Positions 17,067-24,962 are shown, counted from the stretch's first letter. The stretch is 64,000 nt of DNA from Pseudoflavonifractor sp. 524-17 (GCF_009935845.1 NZ_QWEK01000006.1:62001-126000), one strand, 5' to 3'. Program-made: numbers and translations. The notes: a model not told the origin generated them from the letters alone.

Positions 17067-18020
17067 ATGGGTGACAAAATTGCGACGAGAGGCGCCTTTG
17101 GTGAGGCCCTGGTAGAATTGGCGGAGACCTATCCCGAGCTGGTGGTGTTGGATGCGGACCTGTCCGGCGCCACCATGACCAAGGCCTTTTCCAAGGCCTA
17201 TCCGGACCGCTTTTTTAATATGGGCATTGCCGAGTGCAATATGGTGGGCGTGGCGGCCGGCCTGGCCACCTGCGGCAAGAAGCCCTTTGCCGCCACCTTT
17301 GCCATGTTTGCCTCCGGCCGGGCGTTTGAGCAGGTGCGCAACAGTGTGGCCTACCCTGGTCTGAACGTAAAGATTGTGGGCTCTCACGGAGGGCTGTCCG
17401 TGGGCGAGGACGGGGCCACCCACCAGTGCTGCGAGGACTTCGCCACCATGCGCGCCATCCCCGGAATGCTGGTGTGCTGTCCCTGCGACGGGCACGAGAT
17501 GAAGCTGGCCGTCAAGGCCCTGTTGGACTATGACGGTCCGGCCTATCTGCGCCTGGGCCGCCTGGCGGTGGAGCAGGTGACGGACAGCATCCCCGGCTAC
17601 TCCTTTACGCTGGGGAAGGGCAGCATCCTCCGGGCCGGGGGAGATGTGACCATTGCAGCCACCGGCATGATGGTACAGATGGCTCTGAAGGCGGCGGATC
17701 TGCTGGCCAAGGAGGGTGTGGACGCCCGGGTCATCGACATGCACACCATCAAGCCCTTGGATGAGGCGCTGCTCCTCCAGGCGGCCCGAGAGACCGGCGC
17801 CATTGTCACGACTGAGGAGCACAACATTCTGGGCGGCCTGGGAGAGGCCGTGGCGGGCTATTTGTCCGAGGTGTATCCCGTGCCGGTGGTACGCCACGGC
17901 GTCGGCGACGTGTTTGGCCGCTCCGGAAAGGCCCCCCTGGTGCTGGAGCACTATGGTCTGACTCCCGAGGCACTGGCAGAAAAGGCCAAAGCGGCCCTGG
18001 CCCTGAAGGGGCAGAAATAG
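17067..18020 (+). CDS. Transketolase, C-terminal subunit
   Basis: The 317-residue half contains the pyrimidine-binding domain (FNMGIAECNMVGVAAGLA; SHGGLSVGEDGATHQ) and the C-terminal domain (GDVTIAATGMMVQMALKAA; TTEEHNILGGLGEAVAGYL). It forms a heteromer with the preceding subunit. Split transketolases are common in Firmicutes. Followed by a terminator. Confidence 0.93.
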   Translation: MGDKIATRGAFGEALVELAETYPELVVLDADLSGATMTKAFSKAYPDRFFNMGIAECNMVGVAAGLATCGKKPFAATFAMFASGRAFEQVRNSVAYPGLNVKIVGSHGGLSVGEDGATHQCCEDFATMRAIPGMLVCCPCDGHEMKLAVKALLDYDGPAYLRLGRLAVEQVTDSIPGYSFTLGKGSILRAGGDVTIAATGMMVQMALKAADLLAKEGVDARVIDMHTIKPLDEALLLQAARETGAIVTTEEHNILGGLGEAVAGYLSEVYPVPVVRHGVGDVFGRSGKAPLVLEHYGLTPEALAEKAKAALALKGQK

Positions 18021-18033
18021 GCTTGGAATCAAA

Positions 18034-18072
18034 CAGGCGGCGGGAGACTCAATATCCCACCGCCTGCTTTTC
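18034..18072 (+). terminator. Terminator of the transketolase operon
   Basis: CAGGCGG and GGGA pair with TCCC and CCGCCTG around a nine-base loop (one mismatch), followed by CTTTTCC. Confidence 0.75.
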
Positions 18073-18140
18073 CTTAAATATCCTAAAAACCTCATTTTTA
18101 AAAACAGATAGCGATAAACTCTGTATTAACAGTGGCACCT

Positions 18141-18180
18141 TGACCGCTGTGGAGCTGCAATCTCCCAGCGGTCACTTTTT
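18141..18180 (+). terminator. Second hairpin terminator in a gene-free stretch
   Basis: TGACCGCTG (18141-18149) pairs with CAGCGGTCA (18166-18174), followed by CTTTTT. No gene lies between it and the transketolase terminator, so it is either redundant or ends a small untranslated RNA from about 18075. The remaining gap 18181-18400 holds a repeat A copy and nothing else recognisable. Confidence 0.6.
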
Positions 18181-18247
18181 CTTGAAATACATCCAGTATT
18201 CCTGCGAAAAATTGTCTTTGCCTGGTGAAAAAACGCTTTGTCTTTGG

Positions 18248-18277
18248 GCATAGTTCCATTTTTCAAACAGACTCTAG
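18248..18277 (-). repeat. Dispersed repeat family A, copy 1 (minus orientation)
   Basis: GCATAGTTCCATTTTTCAAA and the following CAGACTCTA match, in reverse complement, the segments TTAGACCTTGTTTGAAAAAT at about 40391 and TTAGGCCTTGTTTGAAAAAT at about 57784. Three intergenic copies in one window suggest a genome-wide repeat. Confidence 0.5.
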
Positions 18278-18400
18278 GGCAAAAACGGAGATAGGGGATG
18301 AAGCATTTGAAAGAGCTTAGGAAAAAACGGGCGGTTGCTGTGCGAAGGAAGCGGAAAAGGGAGGTGAAGCCATCGAAGAAATAGCAGAAAAGGCGTTACT

Positions 18401-19063
18401 ATGAACCAGATACCAAATCCGGATGCAATTTTCCCCAATGAGTATGGGACATCCTGCTTTTTGAAAAATGTAATCAAAGCGCCTAATATCTCAGTGGGGG
18501 ACTATACCTACTACGACGACCCGGTGGACCCCACAGCCTTTGAGGAGAACAATGTGCGTTTTAACTGGCCGGAGTTCGGCGACCGGCTGATAATCGGAAA
18601 ATTCTGCTCCATTGCCAGCGGGGTGCAGTTTATTATGGGCAGCGCCAACCACCGGCTGAGCAGCATCAGCACCTATCCTTTCCATGTATTTGGCGGGGCG
18701 TGGGCGGAACACACACCGCCCCACCTGTCCCAGCTCCCCTTCAAAGGAGATATTGTGGTGGGAAATGATGTGTGGATCGGGAGGGAGAGCACCATCCTGC
18801 CAGGGGTGAAAATTGGCGACGGGGCGATTGTGGCCGCCTGCTCTGTGGTGGCCAAGGATGTGGAGCCCTATACCGTAGTGGGTGGCAACCCGGCCCGGCC
18901 CATCAAGAAACGGTTTGACGGGGAATTGATTGCTCTGCTGCTTCGTCTGCGCTGGTGGGACTTTGATCCGGAGAAGCTGACAGAATTTCTCCCCACCCTG
19001 TGCGAAGAGGATTTAGAACAAGTACGTGAACATTTGAGGCAGATGGTGGAAAACAGGCGCTGA
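18401..19063 (+). CDS. Vat/CatB-type xenobiotic O-acetyltransferase (left-handed beta helix)
   Basis: The 220-residue hexapeptide-repeat acetyltransferase has hallmarks of the XAT class: VGDYTYYDDP, LIIGKFCSIASGVQFIMG, catalytic His in SANHRLSSISTYPFHVF, GNDVWIGRESTILPGVKIGD and VGGNPARPIKKRF. Vat enzymes acetylate streptogramin A and CatB enzymes chloramphenicol. Layout and length fit Vat-like members, but resistance activity cannot be concluded, as many chromosomal homologues are uncharacterised. No ideal ribosome site; AAAGGCGTT precedes the ATG. Confidence 0.83.
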   Translation: MNQIPNPDAIFPNEYGTSCFLKNVIKAPNISVGDYTYYDDPVDPTAFEENNVRFNWPEFGDRLIIGKFCSIASGVQFIMGSANHRLSSISTYPFHVFGGAWAEHTPPHLSQLPFKGDIVVGNDVWIGRESTILPGVKIGDGAIVAACSVVAKDVEPYTVVGGNPARPIKKRFDGELIALLLRLRWWDFDPEKLTEFLPTLCEEDLEQVREHLRQMVENRR

Positions 19064-19088
19064 GCAGGGAAAAAGCGCTGAAAACTGC

Positions 19089-19130
19089 GCTCAGCCTGCC
19101 GAAAAATCTTTTCGGCAGGCTGAGCTTTTT
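19089..19130. terminator. Bidirectional terminator between the acetyltransferase and Na/Pi cotransporter genes
   Basis: GCTCAGCCTGCCGAAAA (19089-19105) pairs perfectly with TTTTCGGCAGGCTGAGC (19109-19125), followed by TTTTT. It lies between convergent genes. Confidence 0.9.
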
Positions 19131-19137
19131 CTGTTTA

Positions 19138-20922
19138 CTATTGTGCGGCGAGGTCCTCCAGGGGGGCATAGTACTTTTTGCGGTACTTTTGGAACATCTG
19201 GTCAAACTCCTTGTCCATACCATGGTGGAGATCGTGGATATAGGCGTGGGAGTCGGTCCGGATGAGGGCGTCCCGGGGGGCGGTCTGACGGATGATATAG
19301 AGGGCGATATTGGAGCAGTGGTCAGAGATACGCTCTAGATTGATCAAAAGCTCCAGAAACTGAGAGCCCAGCTCTACGGTACAAGTGCCGTTTTTCAACC
19401 GCTCTACGTGGCGCAGCCGGAGCTCGTCCCGCATCAGATCCACAACTTCCTCAATGGGCTCTACCCATATGGCCTCCTCGGGAGAGCGGTGCTCATAGCA
19501 CTCCACAGCCCGATCTATGGTTTCGCCCACGGCGCTGGTCATGGAGGCCAGCTCGATTTTCGCGGTCCCGGAGAAGGTCAGTCCCCGGTTGTGCAGCAGG
19601 GCGGCGCACTCAGAGAGATTGACGGAGTAGTCGCCGATCCGCTCGAAATCAGACAGGGTGTGGAGCAGCTCGGAGACATGGGCGCTTTCAGCGGGGGAGA
19701 GGGAGTGGTCAGACAGTTTGATGAGATAGTTGTCCAGCAGGCTCTCCAGCTTATCCAGCGCCACCTCCGTCTCGTTTAGCCGCTCCAGCTTCTTGGCGTC
19801 GTAGTGGGTGAGGAGCTCCACTGCCAGGTGGTAGTTTTCCTGGGCAAAGCGTCCCATTTGAACCACTGCCTCATGGCACTTCTCCAGAGCGAGGGAGGGG
19901 GAGGAGAGGAAGCGCTCGTCCAGAACGGAGACCTCCCGCTGGTCCGCGTCACCTGGGATAATGCGCTCTACCAACACGACCAGCAGCCGGTTGAAGGGGA
20001 GCAGCAGGGCGGTACAGCCCAGGTTGAAGGCCAGGTGGAGGTTGGCGATGCTGCCCCGGTCCATGCCAGAAAGCCAGAAGGGAAAGTGGAACAGTGCATT
20101 TCCGCCGTAGAGCACCACCAGGAAAAAGGCCGTGCCCAGCACGTTGAAGAGCAGGTGGAGTCCGGCGGTGCGCCTGGCGTTTTTGCTGGCCCCGATACTG
20201 GAGAGCAGAGCGGTGATACAGGTACCGATGTTCTGTCCCATAATCAGGGGGACGGCGATGTTGAATGTGACAACACCGGTAGAGGTCATAGCCTGAAGGA
20301 TACCCATGGAGGCGGAGGAGCTTTGAATCAGGGCGGTGACCAAAGCGCCCACCAGCACACCCAGCACGGGATTGGAGAAGGCCACAAAGAGGGCCTGGAA
20401 CTCTGGCATCTCCTGAAGAGGGGCCACGGAGGTCTCCAGCGTCTTCATGCCGATGAAGAGCAGGCCCAGACCCAGAATAATCTGGCCGACTACCTTTTTC
20501 CGTCCGCCGCTGAGGAACATATAGAAGAAAATGCCGATGACGGCCAAAATGGGGCCCAGAGTGGCGGGCTTGAGGAGGAGCAGGAAAAAGTTGTCCGAAG
20601 AGATGTCGCCCAGCCGCAGAAGCTGTGCGGTTACGGTGGTGCCGATGTTGGCGCCCATGATGATGCCTACCGTCTGGCGCAGCTTCATGATGCCGGCGTT
20701 GACAAAGCCTACGCACATCACGGTAGTGGCCGCGGAGCTCTGAATCAGGCCGGTAACCAGGGCGCCCAGCAGAACTCCCTTGAATACATTGCTGGTCAGG
20801 CGCTCCAGAATGCTCTCCAGCCGGCCGCTGGACAGCTTTTCCAGGCCATCGGTCATCGTCGTCATTCCAAAGAGAAATGTGGCAATTGCCCCAAACATGG
20901 ATATGACATTGGTTAGACTCAC
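19138..20922 (-). CDS. Na/phosphate cotransporter with C-terminal PhoU-like domain
   Basis: The 594-residue membrane protein has two inverted Na/Pi repeats with the signature motifs GLIQSSAATTVMCVGF and ALIQSSSASMGILQAM. About eight to nine helices come first, then a helical PhoU-like C-terminal domain from about residue 340. Predicted sodium-coupled phosphate uptake, or export. It starts at GTG 20922 after AGGAGTGTGATGAC and is divergent from sigK. Confidence 0.88.
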   Translation of the reverse strand: MSLTNVISMFGAIATFLFGMTTMTDGLEKLSSGRLESILERLTSNVFKGVLLGALVTGLIQSSAATTVMCVGFVNAGIMKLRQTVGIIMGANIGTTVTAQLLRLGDISSDNFFLLLLKPATLGPILAVIGIFFYMFLSGGRKKVVGQIILGLGLLFIGMKTLETSVAPLQEMPEFQALFVAFSNPVLGVLVGALVTALIQSSSASMGILQAMTSTGVVTFNIAVPLIMGQNIGTCITALLSSIGASKNARRTAGLHLLFNVLGTAFFLVVLYGGNALFHFPFWLSGMDRGSIANLHLAFNLGCTALLLPFNRLLVVLVERIIPGDADQREVSVLDERFLSSPSLALEKCHEAVVQMGRFAQENYHLAVELLTHYDAKKLERLNETEVALDKLESLLDNYLIKLSDHSLSPAESAHVSELLHTLSDFERIGDYSVNLSECAALLHNRGLTFSGTAKIELASMTSAVGETIDRAVECYEHRSPEEAIWVEPIEEVVDLMRDELRLRHVERLKNGTCTVELGSQFLELLINLERISDHCSNIALYIIRQTAPRDALIRTDSHAYIHDLHHGMDKEFDQMFQKYRKKYYAPLEDLAAQ

Positions 20923-21140
20923 GTCATCACACTCCTATAAGTAGATCGCGCACGAAAATAGGGACACTTAATTTTCACCGCCTAAATTATATACATCTTT
21001 TGTTGGTTCGTAAATCCTTCTGGGCGAGTTTGTCGAAAATTTCTGTTTCGAATAAATTTGATGAAAGTTTTTCGTCAAATTTGATATGTTTCACGATTTT
21101 AACATAGGGACAGTCCTAAGAGAAATAGAATGGTGAAAAA

Positions 21141-21155
21141 TGCGCATCATGCGCA
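21141..21155. promoter_or_regulatory. Palindrome before sigK
   Basis: TGCGCAT, C, ATGCGCA: a perfect 7-bp inverted repeat just upstream of the AAAGGAGGAG ribosome site of sigK. The rest of 20923-21140 is AT-rich with a direct repeat AAATTTGAT near 21055 and 21075. I could not fix a mother-cell promoter. Confidence 0.4.
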
Positions 21156-21178
21156 GCGGAAAAGGAGGAGATGTCAGA

Positions 21179-21610
21179 ATGCTTCCGGCATGGATTGCGC
21201 TGATGGTCAACAGCCTGTTCGTCACACTGCGGCTCTCGGGCGGAGAGAGCAGCTCCTTCCCACGGCCGCTGAAGGCGGAGGAGGAGCGGGACTGCCTGGA
21301 GCGGATGCTCCAGGGAGATATGGAGGCCCGAAATACCCTGATTGAACACAACCTGAGACTGGTGGCCCACATTGTAAAGAAGTATTATACACCCAACGGA
21401 GACCAGGACGATTTGATTTCCATTGGCACGATTGGCCTGATCAAGGGAATCACCACCTTCAAGCCGGGGAAAAATGTCCGTCTGGCGACCTATGCGAGCA
21501 GGTGCATTGAAAATGCAATCCTCTCGCAATGGCACACATCGGCACTCCATTCCCAAAAGAAACATCTCGGTGGCGTCCGTTGTTCTGCTTGGCCTGCGGT
21601 CTGTATATGA
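21179..21610 (+). CDS. sigK: sigK, 5' portion, interrupted by the skin-like element
   Basis: N-terminal part of the late mother-cell sigma factor. Codons 1-112 (21179-21514) are genuine sigma-K: a hydrophobic pro-sequence-like start (MLPAWIALMVNSLFVTL), SSFPRPLKAEEE, NTLIEHNLRLVAHIVKKYY, LISIGTIGLIKGITTF and ATYASRCIEN. From codon 113 the frame enters foreign DNA and stops at 21610 with 31 unrelated residues. ATG 21179 follows AAAGGAGGAG. Without excision it yields a sigma fragment with region 2 only. The matching 3' half starts at 40057. Confidence 0.93.
   Translation: MLPAWIALMVNSLFVTLRLSGGESSSFPRPLKAEEERDCLERMLQGDMEARNTLIEHNLRLVAHIVKKYYTPNGDQDDLISIGTIGLIKGITTFKPGKNVRLATYASRCIENAILSQWHTSALHSQKKHLGGVRCSAWPAVCI
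21505..21523 (+). other. attL of the sigK intervening element
   Basis: Left recombination site CATTGAAAATGCAATCCTC within sigK codons Ile-Glu-Asn. It shares AAATG (21511-21515) with attR at 40053-40057. Host sequence lies left of the core, element sequence right of it. Confidence 0.85.
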
Positions 21611-21708
21611 TGTGCCGCCGTACCATCAGCAACGGGATTGCTGTCGGGCTGCTCTATATCCATAGCTTCCGGCCCCTTCTGGCTCACACCTTTGCCGAAA
21701 CGGAACGG

Positions 21709-22116
21709 ATGGTGCAGACTACCCCGGGAGCCCTTACAACCATAGCGGACAAGCTGCGATATTACCGTCATGTACATGGACTGGAACAACAGGAAGTCGC
21801 CGTTTATGTCAGCTTACACAGAGGAACATACGCTGGCTATGAGACACCAGGAGCCAGGGATTACTACCCCTTGGACAAGCTCTCCGCCCTGGCAGAACTG
21901 TTCAATGTCCCCCTGGAGTATCTTCTGGACGATTACAACGCCTTCCTCTACAAGGGCCAGGGACGGCAGGTCCAGAGACTTCGGGAGAGCATGGGACTTT
22001 CCAGGAGAGAATTTGCGGACAGGTTTGGGATTTGGCCGTCTACTGTCCGGGACTGGGAGACGGATTCTATCCGTATGACCAAGCAGACATGGGAGAAGCT
22101 ATTCAAATCGCAGTAA
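21709..22116 (+). CDS. XRE-like regulator with two helix-turn-helix units, next to attL
   Basis: Taken from the ATG at 21709 this is 135 residues. The first HTH is IADKLRYYRHVHGLEQQEVA to HRGTYAGYE; the second is RLRESMGLSRREFADRFG to STVRDWE. The frame is open without a stop back to the element boundary at 21517, and an in-frame ATG also occurs at 21529. No good ribosome site marks a start. It is co-oriented with sigK and no terminator separates them, so sigK transcription could reach it. In the excised circle the recombinase frame runs into it. Role may be control of element genes or excision. Confidence 0.65.
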   Translation: MVQTTPGALTTIADKLRYYRHVHGLEQQEVAVYVSLHRGTYAGYETPGARDYYPLDKLSALAELFNVPLEYLLDDYNAFLYKGQGRQVQRLRESMGLSRREFADRFGIWPSTVRDWETDSIRMTKQTWEKLFKSQ

Positions 22117-22117
22117 A

Positions 22118-22155
22118 AAGTAAAGGGGGGCCGGATCTCCCGGTCCCCTTTACTT
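22118..22155. terminator. Bidirectional hairpin terminator
   Basis: AAGTAAAGGGG and CCGG pair with CCGG and CCCCTTTACTT between the convergent HTH gene and the 72-residue ORF. Confidence 0.75.
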
Positions 22156-22156
22156 G

Positions 22157-22375
22157 CTATGTACAGATGGCGTCGATCAACTCCTTTTTTTGTTCGGCGG
22201 AGCAGTTCAGCTTCTTCACCTTGGCAATAATGGCATCCGCATGGGCCTGCGCGACACGCCGCTCCAGCTCGGCAGTGTTCACAGGATGATGTACAACGAT
22301 ATTGAATCCATATGCGGTATCTTCCACCACAACACCTCCCCGTTTAGGAGCGTATGCTTTAGCCTTGTCCATCAT
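22157..22375 (-). CDS. Small protein, 72 residues, unknown
   Basis: Begins MMDKAKAYAPKRGG and ends SAEQKKELIDAICT; no family recognised. A strong ribosome site GTAGGAGGTGGGG lies 9-10 bases before the ATG. Its start overlaps (ATGA) the stop of a 14-codon leader ORF, arguing that it is translated. Acidic and basic helices in the C-terminal half (TAELERRVAQAHADAIIAKV). A small accessory factor is possible, function open. Confidence 0.55.
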   Translation of the reverse strand: MMDKAKAYAPKRGGVVVEDTAYGFNIVVHHPVNTAELERRVAQAHADAIIAKVKKLNCSAEQKKELIDAICT

Positions 22376-22416
22376 ACCGCCCCACCTCCTACACGGATAA
22401 AATCAAACTGACTCAT
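22372..22416 (-). CDS. 14-codon ORF coupled to the 72-residue gene
   Basis: MSQFDFIRVGGGAV, preceded by AAAGGAGGTCAAC and ending in ATGA overlap with the next start. The Gly-rich end is encoded by the ribosome site of the next gene (GGAGGTGGGGCG), so the peptide sequence may be incidental and the ORF serve translational coupling. Confidence 0.4.
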   Translation of the reverse strand: MSQFDFIRVGGGAV

Positions 22417-22554
22417 GTTGACCTCCTTTTGCGCAGCTTGCGCCAAAAAAATTTGCAAAAGACATAGGCCAACTGAGTGGACAACTGAGCATAGTGCCAG
22501 CTGAATGCACCATAGAGGCATTTCGTAAGAAAAAGCCCAACTGAGCCGTTGCGA

Positions 22555-22617
22555 TAAAAAGCCCACTGGAACAGAATGCGAGTAATCTCACACTCTTGCT
22601 CCAGCGGGCTTCTTCAA
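22555..22617 (-). terminator. Long hairpin terminator, copy 1 of 2 in the element
   Basis: On the minus strand AGCCCGCTGGAGCA pairs with TGTTCCAGTGGGCT, then TTTTTATC. The loop (AAGAGTGTGAGATTACTCGC and following bases) closely resembles that of the hairpin at 35213-35275. It follows the stop codon of the metallophosphoesterase remnant. Confidence 0.7.
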
Positions 22618-22770
22618 TTATGGCGTGCCCCCACCCCAAAAGGCGAGGATATCCTCAAGGCTGACAGGGGACATCCCATTTGCATCTACCCCAACATCAA
22701 AACGCCGCACCCCAGCAACTCGGAGGATGTTGTTGTGAAAAGAATGTGTATCTGCGGTAAAATAAATCAT
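22618..22770 (-). pseudogene. Internally deleted metallophosphoesterase remnant, 50 residues
   Basis: The frame starts MIYFTADTHSFHNNILR, the N-terminus of calcineurin-like phosphodiesterases (D-x-H metal site). It jumps directly to VGVDANGMSPVSLEDILAF, the usual C-terminal end of that family. The roughly 100 residues with the remaining metal ligands are missing, without frameshift. AGGAGGAAAGGCT stands before the ATG at 22770. Either a deletion relic or a short retained peptide. No catalysis expected. Confidence 0.6.
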
Positions 22771-22799
22771 AGCCTTTCCTCCTGAAGCGCAAGATCAAA

Positions 22800-23093
22800 T
22801 CAGGGATGGTAGTCCTTTATAAAGGGAAAGTACACTACTGCATCTGCGTCAACAGAATCTGTATATACATAATCCACATTCGTACCTTCGAGTTCTTCGA
22901 TGGCAGAATCGTCAATCTCCTTTGCCGCCAAGAAGCTGGATAGCTGTTCTAATGCGTCAAAAAAATTGCGGTCAGGTTTTACGATAAAAGCCAGGGTTGT
23001 AACCATCTCTCCAAGAAACGTAGAGCCTGAATAATTTTCAATTACCTCATAATTATTTGTATTACAGAATTCACGAATTAGGTCGGCTAACAT
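22800..23093 (-). CDS. Small acidic protein, 97 residues, unknown
   Basis: No family recognised. MLADLIREFCNTNNYEVIEN, a middle segment FFDALEQLSSFLAAKEIDDS and a very acidic C-terminus with DYVYTDSVDADAVVYFPF. The start at 23093 follows GGAGGGATAATT. It lies 22 bases downstream of the resolvase gene on the same strand and may share its transcript. Confidence 0.6.
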   Translation of the reverse strand: MLADLIREFCNTNNYEVIENYSGSTFLGEMVTTLAFIVKPDRNFFDALEQLSSFLAAKEIDDSAIEELEGTNVDYVYTDSVDADAVVYFPFIKDYHP

Positions 23094-23115
23094 AATTATC
23101 CCTCCATATACCCTT

Positions 23116-23730
23116 CTACACTCGATCAGCGGCCTGCAAGAATGAACGCCGCATTTTATAATACGTGGTCTTCTTTACACCCAGCTCACGCATTGCCTCG
23201 ACCGCTTTCAACTGGCCAGAGTCAACCAGCGCCATGACCATCTCGAAATTATCAGGTTTGGCGACAACTGGCCTGCCGAAAACTACCCCCTTCTCCTGAG
23301 CAATGGCGATGCCCTCTGCTTGCCGCTGATGGATTTTGACACGCTCCTCCTCGGCTACGCTGGCCATCACTTCAATCAGGATGTCAGACACCATATCAAG
23401 TACCCAGTCCTGGCCTTCGCAATCCAGCAAGGTTGTCGGCACATTCAAAATCTTGACACGAATGCCCTCTGCCCTGAACCATTCCAGTTCTTCTCTGATT
23501 TTTGCCTTATTCCGACCAAGGCGGTCTAACTCCTTGACAACAAGGGTATCGCCCCGGCGGAGCCACTTCTCTTTCAGAGAAAGATAACCAAGGCGGTTAA
23601 AGTCCTTGCCAGACTCTTTGTCCACCACGATATTGCGTTCTTCGATACCATAGTCCAGCAGAGCCTGAACCTGTCGGTCCTCATGCTGGCGAGCTGTACT
23701 AACTCTGGCATAGCCAAATTCTTTTTGCAC
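23116..23730 (-). CDS. Small serine recombinase (resolvase/invertase family)
   Basis: 204 residues, the standard resolvase size. Catalytic Ser11 in GYARVST; YGIEERNIVVDKESGKDFNR; GDTLVVKELDRLGRNK; EVMASVAEEERVKIHQRQ; a C-terminal HTH (GQLKAVEAMRELGVKKTTYY). GTG 23730 with upstream GGGAGGTGGC is preferred to farther in-frame starts. It probably resolves multimers or inverts DNA within the element. It is distinct from the large recombinase that ends at attR. Confidence 0.88.
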   Translation of the reverse strand: MQKEFGYARVSTARQHEDRQVQALLDYGIEERNIVVDKESGKDFNRLGYLSLKEKWLRRGDTLVVKELDRLGRNKAKIREELEWFRAEGIRVKILNVPTTLLDCEGQDWVLDMVSDILIEVMASVAEEERVKIHQRQAEGIAIAQEKGVVFGRPVVAKPDNFEMVMALVDSGQLKAVEAMRELGVKKTTYYKMRRSFLQAADRV

Positions 23731-23809
23731 AGAAAATAGCCACCTCCCAATTTTTATCAAGTTAACCGCCCGTAAACGTCCCCATGGATGAGCGAACGTC
23801 CGAAAGCTG

Positions 23810-24130
23810 TTATTCACTCTCTTGCTCCGCCATCTTACATCTGACTCTGTGGCGTGCAAGGATGAGCTTTCGACGGTAAAGCGTGAGTATCAGGACTATA
23901 TGCGGAAGTAATGATATGGGTTTTGTCAGCTTTCGGGGCAGCTGATAATCGTCGTCGGAAAACTGCTCAAATCTATATAAAACCAACAAAAACCAGCGCA
24001 AAACTTGTAGCATTTTAGCCACTTCCCATTTGCTGCGGTCAAGAGTTATAGTACGACCACCGTTCGGAAAACCATACTTAAACGGGCCAGCTGCTCCGGC
24101 CTTTGCTGGTGTTGGAACTGCGTTCAACAA
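23810..24130 (-). CDS. Doubtful 106-residue ORF
   Basis: The TTG start overlaps the stop of the upstream gene, which could allow coupling. The product has a hydrophobic centre (VLRWFLLVLYRF; LLPHIVLILTLY) and basic ends, without a known family. No ribosome site is visible. It could simply be the 5' leader of the resolvase gene. Confidence 0.25.
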   Translation of the reverse strand: MLNAVPTPAKAGAAGPFKYGFPNGGRTITLDRSKWEVAKMLQVLRWFLLVLYRFEQFSDDDYQLPRKLTKPISLLPHIVLILTLYRRKLILARHRVRCKMAEQESE

Positions 24131-24831
24131 CCTGTGGTTTTTCCTTTGGTAGAGTTTATATAATAGGACTGCATATCTTTGAACGCATACCCCAGAGCCG
24201 TCGGGTCAATATCGTCTAACAGGTTCAATGTAAAACTGCGGGAGGTCAGAGCAAGATACAGTACAGCCTTGAAATACTTATCGAGGTTTGATTTGTCCAC
24301 CGTGAAAGAATCTACCCCCGCAATATGAGCCTCAATCCAATTAAGCTGTCGCAGAGAGAATTCCTCATGCACATCGACAGGATCACGGGCAAGCCGGAGC
24401 CGGAGCAGAGCCTTCTTCAAAGCGCCAAGGTCTGCAAGAGAATAGACCTCTTCGGGGCAGGATTGAGCGTCAAAAAGCAAAGCGTACAGCTTATCAGATA
24501 TGCGCTTCATCCGAAGTCTGAAAGTGGTCTGCTGTAGGCCACATAAAGCACCAATAAAGTTAAGCGGAGTGCCTTTCCGAATATAGCCAACAATCTCACG
24601 GACAACCTCATTCTCCGTCCACTCACACGAGAACAAATAGTCCTCCAGTTCCGTCACATAGGTCTGGCGAATATCCACGCCCTCAAACACGAATCGATTC
24701 TGGGCGATACGCCACTTCTCAAGCTCCTCCTCCGAAAAGCCTGAAGTGTCGAGACTCAATATTGACTCCAATCTTGCCTTCAAAGTGTCCAGCACCTTGA
24801 ATATATTTGGGTTCCTTGCTGAACCATCCAT
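24124..24831 (-). CDS. Unknown protein with a sigma-region-4-like helix pair, 235 residues
   Basis: Not recognised. The C-terminal two thirds are helical. Residues around 95-120 (NFIGALCGLQQTTFRLRMKR) resemble a helix-turn-helix of the type found in sigma factors and phage regulators. The start at 24831 follows AGGAGGTGCATCTT; a GTG at 24840 is an alternative. First gene of a minus-strand group with the resolvase. A DNA-binding role is only a suggestion. Confidence 0.55.
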   Translation of the reverse strand: MDGSARNPNIFKVLDTLKARLESILSLDTSGFSEEELEKWRIAQNRFVFEGVDIRQTYVTELEDYLFSCEWTENEVVREIVGYIRKGTPLNFIGALCGLQQTTFRLRMKRISDKLYALLFDAQSCPEEVYSLADLGALKKALLRLRLARDPVDVHEEFSLRQLNWIEAHIAGVDSFTVDKSNLDKYFKAVLYLALTSRSFTLNLLDDIDPTALGYAFKDMQSYYINSTKGKTTGC

Positions 24832-24962
24832 AAGATGCACCTCCTAAAAACTGTAATTGAAATTTGTAACTTCAAGGGGCTGACCAGCCCCTCACCAGCC
24901 TTTCATTTTTTCCAGAACCCCGGCTCTGACAAGGGTATTCAGCGAAAGAACACAAAGAGAGC

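Noticed and set aside
18075-18180. Small RNA gene ending at the 18141-18180 terminator
   Set aside because: No promoter could be located; noted only as a possibility with the terminator.
19804-20916. Plus-strand frame opposite the Na/Pi cotransporter
   Set aside because: Shadow frame; the minus-strand protein has both QSS motifs.
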